Positions 9,451 to 16,574 of a stretch of 16,574 nucleotides of DNA are shown in pieces. Each line of letters begins with the position of its first letter. Position 1 is the first letter of the stretch. A model generated the notes under the pieces. It searched no databases. It saw only the letters and a list, made by a program, of their open reading frames with translations, and was not told where the DNA came from. This stretch comes from Monoraphidium neglectum (taxonomy: Eukaryota > Chlorophyta > Chlorophyceae > Sphaeropleales > Selenastraceae). The translations under genes were made by a program, and so were the position numbers. Location of the stretch: contig NW_014012499.1 of assembly GCF_000611645.1 (NCBI RefSeq), forward strand, positions 1 to 16,574, in the 5' to 3' direction.

Positions 9451-10501
9451 CATTTGGTGATGCGTAGTTGCCGGCGGCAGGGCCCTGCGCCGCGAGAGCT
9501 GCGGAAGGGTTTTGTGCAGAGAACAAACAAACTGTGTGTTGCAGGGTGGAGGTGTGGTTGTTTGGGGCAGGGGCGCACGATCTGGCCGGGGGGATCGGAG
9601 TCGGCTGGCAAACTGTCTTGGGGTGCGGCCCTGCCTCACTCGCACCCGCCCAATCGAACCAACGCGCCGCCGCGGTGCTTTTGGGGGACCGTCTAGGGGA
9701 GTCTGTTTGTTTTGTGATTCAACCGCAATCGCGTGCGTGCCGCCAGGGCTGCAGGTGTAGCCAACGCAAGGTCCCGGCCCACACAGCCGTCGCGGTTGCG
9801 GCGCTTGCGCATGCCCTGCGGCGTCCCGTTTTGTCTTGAGCTGCATCAAGCTCGCCTCGCTGCACGGTTTTGGGACAAGCCGCGGTTTTAGATGACCTCG
9901 CACCCGCTAAACTGCCGCTCTCTGCGCCATTGGCGATGCCAGCGCAGCGGCGGTGTCCGGGTGCTTTTGCCAATCAACCTGCTGAGTGTCTTCAGGATTG
10001 TCGTCCGTTGTTTGTTGGTGGTGTCTGTTGCTGCACCCCAGATTTCAGAGTTTCCTTGATCCCCGCAATCCCCTGACAAAAAACGTTGCACAGTTTTGAA
10101 ACGAAAATTGTGTGAGAGGGAAGGTGCGCCCAGGTGTGCGCATGCATTCACGCCACGTGTCGCCCCCACGCCTCGACCCCACACGACTTCACAGCCGGCG
10201 TTTCGGTTTGGATCGGTCATGTGCGGTGTAGTGTTTTCAAAGGGGGTTGAGGTCATGCAACGGCTCCCCGCTGCCCCTGTGCTCAGGGCAGGCACAGATT
10301 GTGCACACGAGGTTCTTCATCAGTAACAACAACATAGGCACTCCAATCACAAAGGGGGGAGCAGTGCATGAGGTGCATAACAGCCACTGATCACAGGGAT
10401 ATCAGCGCTGCAGTGAAGGAGTTGAGGCAGGGCCACTTATGTGGCAGCACTTGCAGCAGCAATAATCTTAGGAGCTCCTCACACCCGGCAGACCAGGCCC
10501 C

Positions 10502-11631
10502 TCATTTGCCCTCCTTAGGGGCGGCCCTCTTCCCTCCCTTGGCCTTTTCATCGGCGCCGCTGTCCAACGCATGTGCAAGCGCCAGCACCTTGCGCACGCC
10601 GGACGTGAGGCCCTCCGCCCCGCCGCGGAGGTCCCTCTGAGACACCCACCGCAGCGCAGCCACCGCCGCCGCCGCCCCCGCCGCGCCGCGCCCGCCGCTG
10701 CCCCCATCGTCCTCCGCGCCGTCGCCGTCGCCGTCGCCGTCGCTGCCGCTGCCCCCGTCCTCGTCGCCGCCGCCCGCCGCGGCCCCGCGCCGCCGCCCAG
10801 CCGTCCCCTTGCTCGTCGCCCCATCCGCCGCCACGGCCGCCGCAGCGGTCGCCCCCGCCGCGCCGACCCCAGCCGCCTTGCAGGCGGCCTCCAGGGAGGG
10901 CGCTGACAGCACAAGCTGCTCCACGTGGCTCGTCTGGCGGATGTGGGAGAAAACGTGAACCACGCTGCCCAGCTGGCGCCGCGCAACAAGCCGGGCGGCG
11001 GTGCCATTGCCGCCGCGGCCGCCGCCGCCGCCGCTGCTGCCGCCCGGCAGGGCGACGCCGAGGCGCGCCAGGAGGCCGTCGGCGAGGGCGCGGCGCGCGG
11101 CGGCCGCCGCTGTGCCGGCGCCGCTGGCGGTGTCGTCTGCTATCTCGACGCCTGGGGGCAGGAGGGGGCGGTCAACGGCAGCAAGGGGTGTTGGAGCGCC
11201 ACGGGGCAGTGGCGAGACAGGCGGGCGGTGGGGCCGTGCTGCTTCCGGCCCGGCCTTGCTTATGTTCCTGCTCTCATCCATACAAGGCACCACATGCGGC
11301 AGCGGCCCCTCGTCAACCCACGCCTCCAGCCCTGCTCGGCGCCGCCGCCTCCTGCCGGCCGCACCCGCGCTCACCAGGGCACTCCCACAGCCCCGCCAGC
11401 AGGCCCTGCGCGGGCCGCTGCACGAGAAGGTACCAGGCAGCTGCCCCGCCCCTGGCGAGCGCCTCCTCGCTCTCGGGCGCGCCCGCGCCAGATTCCCCTG
11501 CGCCGCCGCTGCTGCTGCCGCCCGCCGCGGGCCCCTGCTGCGGCGCCGCCAGGAACGACAGAATGCTGCCCTGCCCCTGCGCGCGCCGCCGCTTGGCGAG
11601 CGGCGCGGCTGCGGCGCAGTCCTCGCCGGCT

Positions 11632-11693
<62 letters not shown>

Positions 11694-14600
11694 GACCCAC
11701 ACTTTGACCACGCACACCGCTACGTGCTGCTCCCTCTTGGCCGCCTTGGCCACCTGCGCATGATGGCCACATGTGAACCCAGAGCTCGTCAGCACTGCAT
11801 CATTTTCACCGCTGCGCATGTCGCTGACGCAAGCATATGTTTAAGAAGCCGGTTGCCATGCAAGTGTGCTGGGCACCAGCTATCCTACCGTCAGATCACG
11901 CCACTTGCATCAGCCAACTCGGCCCGATTGCACGTCAACACCCCGCTCCCTACATCAAACACACCCCACCCCACGGCGCTCCCAGCACCCCGCACCTTCT
12001 CGGGAAAGTCCGTCGCCCGCGGCGCCCCCTCGGCCTGGGGGTCACCCCCAGCCGCCACGTGGTCCGCCACGCGCCGCGCGGCCAAACAGACGCTTGCAAC
12101 GGGGCACGCGCCGCAGGAGGGGGCGGTGGGCTTGCAGACTGTGGCGCCCAGCTCCATCATCGCCTGGTGACGTTTTGGTGCGGGTGGCGGCGCGCACGCG
12201 GCGCATTTGGCCAGGGTTTAACCAGGGTTTGACCAGGGTTCGACCAGGGTTCAACCGAGGGTTCCTCTGTTTTTGAACGCGCGGCTGCCAGCACCGTTGT
12301 TGGCCTGGGCCGCTGCACATTGTGGGCAAGGGGCGATCCACGCAGCCCTCCAGGGCGCGAGCCGCCATTGGCAGCAGGCTCCGCAGAGTGCAGCAGGCTC
12401 GGCAGACGAGGCCCCGGCCCTCCTGCCGCCTCCTCCACAGCCAGAAGCGCGGAGACAATATCCTCGGGGTCACGCGGTACGCGCCTGGTTGTGGCAGCCC
12501 GGCCGCGCGGGGTGCAGCAGCTGCCCCGCGAGGGCCTCGATGGCCCGGGTGTTTTTGGTCGGGTCGCCCCCCAGGGCCCGCAGCCGGCTGACCACGCGGA
12601 TGACGTTGCCGTCGACGGCGGCGGCGGCGTCGCTGAACGCGATGGACGCCACGGCCGCCGCGGTCTGTGGGGTCGCGGGCGGCGGTGATGATGCTTGAAT
12701 GCAAATCGGAGTAATGTGGGGGGGGGAGGGGGGCGTCTAGGTGTGGGTCGGCTTAGGGGCCGCGATAAGCGGCAGCGGTTTTGGTTGTGAGCGCAGAAAT
12801 ATTCCCGGCATGTTGCATGGCGCCCGTGTGATGGCGGTTTAAGGGGTGGGGGTGAGCGGCACCCACATACGGCCCGACGCCCGGGATCTCGCGCAGCCGC
12901 TCTGCGGTTGTTGGGAAGCTGCCGTCCAGCTTCTCCATCACGTGTTTTGCCCCGTCCAGCAGATAACGTGCGCGGCGATAGTAGCCCAGGCCTGTGTGTG
13001 TGGGTTGTATGTGTGTTGTTTGTTGTGTGTATTGTGTGTGCGTGTTTGTATATGGGTCTGTGTGCGTGCTGTTGTGTGTGTGTGTGTGTGTGCATGCGTT
13101 TGTGTGCGTGGGTGGTGTGGAAAAGCGTGCGCGTCTTTGAGGGAGCATGAGAGTGCACAACACGCATGTGTGAGGGGCCACGAGATCTGGTGGCGGTCGC
13201 AGCAGAGGCGCCGCGCAAACCACCAGCCTGGCCTCCAGGCTGGGGCCGCGGCGGGGGACGCACGCCGCAGCCAGGCCAGCGCATGGCGCGCGCTCTGCTG
13301 GTGGCGGCAGGAATGCCGAGCGCTCTCGGCCCGGCCGCCACCGTTCGCCCGATTGCCATAATGATCGCAACACCAGTGCCCGCATGCGCCCCGCTGCGCC
13401 CCTCACCGGCCCACTGCTGGTTGACGTCCTCCTGGCTGGCCCCCGCCAGGTCAGCAACCGTCGGCCAGCGCGCCAGCCACCTGTGAGGCGCGCCCGGCGC
13501 GGCCGCCGCTTCAGGCCGCAGCGGTGGGGCGCTTGCTCTCGTGGCGGTGCGGCCTCTGGTGGCGCTGAGAGGCGGCGCCCCCGACTTCGTTGCGGCAGCG
13601 GCAGTGTCATGATTCGAACCTGGGCCCCTGCTCTTCAACGCTTGGGAGCTGCACAGCAGCCCGTCTGTGGCCCATGTGTTTGAATGTGCACTCACTTTTG
13701 GAAGTAGGGGATAACAGTGGCCACCTGGGTCTGCGGGAGGGTGGCCGGGGGCGTGCAGGCAGGGGAGCAGTTGAGGGTGCGCCAGGGGCTGAGAGCAGCA
13801 GCAGCCATCGCCACCCACGGGGCGTGCGCGTACACACGCACACACCCACACATGCGCGCGCAAGCGCGCGCACACACGTACGCATGCGCGGAAACCATGA
13901 CCCTGTGTATCTCGCTCTGATTTCACGCGTAATCCCAGTGCCCCCCACCTGCTGCAGCATGATCTCTGACACCCACACCCGGTAGGCAAACTCCTGCGCA
14001 CCCAGCCCCGCTGGCGCGCCTTCCGCCGCCGGCACGCCCGCTGCAGCCTGCTCCGGCCGCTCTGGCAGCCTGGAGTGCGGGTTGCGCCGCCAGGGGAGCA
14101 CGCGGTGCACGCGGTCGTACCAGCCGAGCAGCTGCTCGCGTGCCTGCGCGTCAAAAGCGCGGCGGTTGGAAAGCGATGTTTATGCAAGATATGACTTTTT
14201 GAGCTTTTGACCCGGCGCTTTGAACGGATGATATTTTTAGCAGTATCAACAAATGTCGCAAGGTCAGTCAGGGGCCTGCAGACGCGGCCAGCCTCCTAGG
14301 GCCCACCTCCGCAACCTCTTCTTCGGAAAACTGGACGGCAGTCGCCTGCTCCTGAACCGGCTGCCCCTTGCGCTTGCCGCGGCGCGGCGCACCCGCTTGC
14401 CGGCCGTCGCCGCCGCCCCCATCAACACAGCCCTCAACGGTGTTCGCCGGCACGTCGAGGGATGCCCCGCTCCCGCTGCCGCCGCGGCCCTCAGCCGTTT
14501 TGCTGATGCGTGATTTCTTCGCTGCCTTTGCGGCGCCGGCCTTTTCGATGGCGACGGGCACGTCAACCGCGGCGCTAGTGGTGGCGTCAGGTGGCGAGCT

Positions 14601-14801
14601 TCCCTTGCTAATGCTGCTGCGGCTGCCTGGACGTGCCGCCCTGGTGGCCCGCTGCGTTGGCATGATTTTGAAATCAGGATTTTGCCTCGCAAAATGGCGC
14701 CGTGCGTGAAAGAGATGATGGAGGGCCGAAAAGAGCGATGGCGCGCTCCTGATCAGTGTGGATCTGGTGAAAACGACGCTTGGTGTGTGAGGTAACAGCA
14801 T
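10502..14801 (-). CDS. MUTYH: MutY/MUTYH adenine DNA glycosylase (A opposite 8-oxoG)
   Basis: Minus-strand exons: 14801-14307, 14143-13949, 13730-13696, 13480-13407, 12991-12867, 12664-12485, 12163-11996, 11753-11375 and 11151-10502 (2301 nt, 766 residues, TGA at 10504-10502). The enzyme removes adenine mispaired with 8-oxoguanine in base excision repair. Visible parts: LPWRRN; catalytic Glu225 in VWVSEIMLQQ; WPTVADLAGAS; helix-hairpin-helix IPGVGPYTAAAVASIAF (about 302-318); catalytic Asp326 in VDGNVIRV; four iron-sulfur cysteines 378, 385, 388 and 394 with C-x6-C-x2-C-x5-C spacing; then a C-terminal NUDIX-like domain with YLLVQRPAQGLLAGLWECP and the 8-oxoG-reading loop VVHVFSHIRQT (Phe618-Ser619-His620). 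Exon 1 codes a basic N terminus with two plausible in-frame starts: 14801 and 14663. A further ATG at 14909 is also in frame. Insertions: Ala/Pro/Gly after LPWRRN, a 19-Gln insert at 446-464, and an Asp-Gly/Ala-rich stretch before WVSQRDL. Intron 6 seems to use a GC donor (CAG|GCGCGT). All key catalytic residues are intact. Confidence 0.95.
11550..11573 (-). other. PIP-box-like motif coded inside MutY insert
   Basis: Codons for QGSILSFL (residues 485-492) fit the PCNA-interacting pattern Q-x-x-[I/L/M]-x-x-[aromatic]-[aromatic], except for Leu in the last place. KRRR lies just ahead at 478-481. The motif is in a low-complexity insert, so it is probably exposed. Binding is inferred, not shown. 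Confidence 0.5.
11634..11690 (-). repeat. (CAG)19 coding repeat, polyGln in MutY
   Basis: Nineteen CTG units on the plus strand give nineteen CAG codons on the coding strand, residues 446-464. It sits between the first two strands of the NUDIX-like domain, where human MUTYH has only a short loop. Confidence 0.95.
12211..12264. repeat. 11-bp minisatellite with telomere-like core, MutY intron 6
   Basis: Four close copies of CCAGGGTTTAA/CCAGGGTTTGA/CCAGGGTTCGA/CCAGGGTTCAA are followed by a decayed fifth, CCGAGGGTTCC. The AGGGTTT core resembles the plant telomere unit TTTAGGG, but the period is 11 rather than 7. It lies 48 nt inside the intron from the acceptor of MutY exon 7. Confidence 0.85.
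12992..13105. repeat. TG/CA microsatellite abutting a MutY acceptor
   Basis: A TG-rich tract on the plus strand is (CA)n in the sense transcript of MutY. It runs directly into the acceptor CACACACAG at 12992, replacing a normal polypyrimidine tract for intron 4. Confidence 0.85.
13827..13882. repeat. CA/CG-rich tract in MutY intron 2
   Basis: Plus-strand CACACA and GCGCGC runs, read as TG/GC-rich in the MutY transcript, lie in the donor half of the intron running from 13948 to 13731. The centre contains the palindrome GCGCGCAAGCGCGC-type sequence, which could fold. Confidence 0.75.
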
Positions 14802-15056
14802 GCGGAAGCTTTGAAAGTGACTATCCCAGCAGCTTGCTTCTATGTGCAACGCGGTCCAGAAAAGCGACAACCGCATCTTCCGTTGTTGAAGGCACACCGA
14901 AGTGTGCATGATCGCGGCATGTCAAGTCCCACGATATACATCGGTATGTAGCGTCCCAGGTGCTACAACAAACCTCTTTTGCATGAGAAATTCCGTTTCG
15001 AACAAAAAGGCCTCCAGCAAGCTTGTAGATCAAGCGGAGGGCTTGGAGTCCGCAAC
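14802..15056. promoter_or_regulatory. Compact bidirectional promoter, MutY / 2-oxoglutarate dehydrogenase E2
   Basis: Only 255 bp separate the MutY ATG at 14801 (minus) from the E2 ATG at 15057 (plus); it is 147 bp if MutY starts at 14909. The interval is AT-richer than the flanking coding DNA. Both promoters must lie here unless they enter the neighbouring genes. No specific binding site was identified. Confidence 0.55.
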
Positions 15057-16403
15057 ATGAGAGCGCTCAGAGCACTGCGGCGCTGCAGAGCGCTGCTCAG
15101 CGAGCAGGTGAGCTACGCGAAGTGTAGGGCGTACCTACACCGATCGCGGCCCAGATCAAGACCGTTCACTGCTCTTCTCTGGTCGCGCAGGCATTTGCGT
15201 ATACTGAAGGCAGCGTTTTGGCAGCTGGATCGAGCGCAGGTGAGTCTACGCCGCCCGGTGATTAGCTCAGCAATGCTTCACAGCTGGAAAGCCGGGTGGC
15301 ACGCTCATGGTTGTGTCCGCCGGCTTACGCTGCAGGTCGGGCCAGCCAACGGCCGTCGCTCCACACTAGCCGGTGCGTGGCGGATCACAAACTTGCGTGG
15401 CATCGGCGGGCATGTTACTGGCCACCTTGCAGCGTGGCTGGCACCACCTTCCTTGCTCCCCCCTGGCCCCGGGAAACTGCGATGACGCTGCCGGGCCCCT
15501 CGCGCAGAACCACCACGGTGTCCACGGGTCCAATTATGTGTGGATGCAGGGGCATATAGCGCGGCGCTTTCGCATGCAGGCACGTGCCACACCCGTGCGA
15601 GGCAGCCCGCGGAGGCCCGCCAACCCCACAGCGCTGCTTTTGTTGAACCCGCAGGTGGCAGGCCCCCGCGGCGCATGCCGGCGCGCAGCAGCTGCAGCAG
15701 CAGCTGGCGGCGCCGCAGCTAGCGGCACACGCGCTGCGGGAAGCTTCGGCGCGGGCACCTGGGCCGCTGCTGCTGCGGCGCCTGCTGCACACCAGCCCGG
15801 GGACAGCAGATGCCGTCAAGGTGGTGGTGCCCGCTATGGGCGACTCGATCAGCGAGGGCACCGTGGCGGCCGTGCTCAAGCAGCCTGGTGAGCAGCAGGG
15901 GCCGGGGGCCGGGGCGCAGTGGCTTGCTGGTCTCTGGCTCGGGCCGTGCTGCCGGGCCGGCAAATGGCGATCCCGGGAGCGTGCCACTGGCTGCGGCTGG
16001 TGGGTGCGAATAGCCCGCGCTCCTAGCGTGGCGCGGCGGCTGGAGTGACCGTGCAGCCGCCGGAGGTGTAACACTGAGCGCAGCCTCGCAGGCGCCCGCT
16101 TGGCAAGGGCCCGCACCTGCGCAGGGCGCGTGTGCAAGCCAGCGTCCTGCCGCCGTGCGGCGGCCGTTCGGCAGTATGCTGCCCTGCAAATGGGCATCAC
16201 GGAGAACGGTCTCCCGTTGGCGTCGCCTTCACCTGGCCCAGTTCGGTTCGGCTGGGGCCCTTTAGCGGGGCGCACCAGGCCTGATCGTCGGCGTCGTCCA
16301 CCCTTCTCTGCCGCTTATGAGTCATCCACTTTCCACACGCGCTGCCTAATCAGGTGACAGCGTGGCACCGGATGACATCATCGCACAGATCGAGACGGAC
16401 AAG
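15057..16403 (+). CDS. DLST: 2-oxoglutarate dehydrogenase E2 (dihydrolipoamide succinyltransferase), N-terminal part
   Basis: Five exons are visible: 15057-15107, 15191-15239, 15336-15372, 15655-15887 and 16354-16403. All introns are GT-AG and phases match, giving 140 residues before an intron that runs off the right edge. The E2 subunit transfers succinyl groups from a swinging lipoyl arm to CoA in the mitochondrial TCA cycle. The first 17 residues, MRALRALRRCRALLSEQ, form a basic, acid-poor amphipathic presequence. A second Arg/Leu cluster (LLLRRLLHTS) just before the mature domain looks like a cleavage region. The lipoyl domain begins VKVVVPAMGDSISEGTVAAV, then GDSVAPDDIIAQIETDK; the final Lys is the lipoylation site and is the last codon before a splice donor. 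MGDSISEG is typical of the 2-oxoglutarate rather than the pyruvate E2 (which has SPTMTEG). The catalytic domain is not in the window. The small first exons were chosen because they give a continuous frame and a good targeting peptide; other starts, such as 15411, are possible. Confidence 0.9.
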
Positions 16404-16574
16404 GTTTGTATGCGTGCACCTTTGCTCATGTGTGTGCGTGCGTCTGTGGATGTGTGTTGGGGGAAAGGTGATGCGTTGTTGTCCCCTTCAGAGCCCTCTG
16501 AAGGGTATGCGAAGCCATGCGCCACATCAGCAACCGCCCCCCATACCAGAACCGCGTGCCCGCCGTCCCCGCAC
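16404..16574 (+). other. E2 intron running off the right edge, with TG tract
   Basis: The intron opens with GTTTGT at 16404. A TGTGTGCGTGCGTCTGTGG-type tract at about 16428-16457 lies near the donor. No acceptor followed by lipoyl-domain coding sequence is visible before the window ends. Confidence 0.7.

Larger units (their letters stand above)
9335..10501. other. Convergent 3' flanks of PHT4 and MutY genes, no gene supported
   Basis: About 1.17 kb lies between the stop of the transporter (plus) and the stop of MutY (minus). It should hold both 3' untranslated regions. The left end has two perfect hairpins. From about 9850 rightwards the sequence is less GC-rich than the genes. No TGTAA was found on either strand, so the poly(A) sites could not be placed. 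Open frames here are short, overlap on both strands and show no recognisable motif. Confidence 0.6.

Noticed and set aside
13611..13620. tRNA B-box-like sequence (GGTTCGAATC on the minus strand) in MutY intron 3
   Set aside because: The T-arm stem pairs poorly, no convincing A box, anticodon arm or acceptor stem could be folded around it, and no SINE-like tail or target duplication is visible. Running tRNAscan-SE would settle it.
12157..14187. 676-codon minus-strand open frame
   Set aside because: It runs through several MutY exons and introns in the wrong frame. The exons in their proper frames give an unbroken MutY match, so this frame is a by-product of high GC content.
15373..15891. 172-codon plus-strand open frame as an alternative E2 start (internal ATG at 15411)
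   Set aside because: It reads the lipoyl-domain exon in the wrong frame. The four-exon model reaches VKVVVPAMGDSISEG in frame with good splice sites and a basic presequence, although another first exon cannot be fully excluded.

Overview
The window is nuclear DNA from a green alga, probably a GC-rich, intron-rich chlorophyte. The gene set is plant-like: a plastid-type K+ efflux antiporter, a PHT4/ANTR transporter and a myosin XI-type tail. Coding sequence is very GC-rich with Ala/Gly/Gln runs. Introns of about 160-450 nt carry TG/CA microsatellites. No bacterial, viral or transposon gene was seen. The genus cannot be fixed from the sequence alone.

Layout, left to right. (1) 1-785, plus: the last three exons of a KEA1/2-type cation/H+ antiporter, coding only its C-terminal tail. 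(2) 786-1820: convergent 3' flank with no supportable gene. (3) 1821-5541, minus: six exons for a protein of about 706 residues that matches the globular tail (dilute/DIL) domain of class XI myosins but has no motor, neck or long coiled coil. (4) 5542-6001: divergent promoter interval. (5) 6002-9334, plus: a complete six-exon PHT4-type transporter of 619 residues. (6) 9335-10501: convergent 3' flank with two perfect hairpins just after the transporter stop. (7) 10502-14801, minus: a complete nine-exon MutY/MUTYH adenine DNA glycosylase of 766 residues. (8) 14802-15056: short divergent promoter. (9) 15057-16403 and beyond, plus: the first five exons of the mitochondrial 2-oxoglutarate dehydrogenase E2 subunit, running off the right edge.

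The five genes do not form a pathway. Two pairs share divergent promoters: DIL protein with PHT4, and MutY with E2. The exon models were built by hand from splice sites and conserved protein motifs. Reading phase closes exactly over all exons in PHT4 (1860 nt), MutY (2301 nt) and the sequenced part of E2, which supports those models. The weak points are one DIL-gene intron whose donor is ambiguous and one MutY intron that appears to use a GC donor.

Most noteworthy: the headless myosin tail gene; a polyglutamine insert in MutY that carries a basic patch and a PCNA-binding (PIP)-like motif in an unusual place; tandem MutY start codons that could make organelle and nuclear forms; and a consistent placement of TG repeats towards donors and CA repeats towards acceptors in introns of all five genes.
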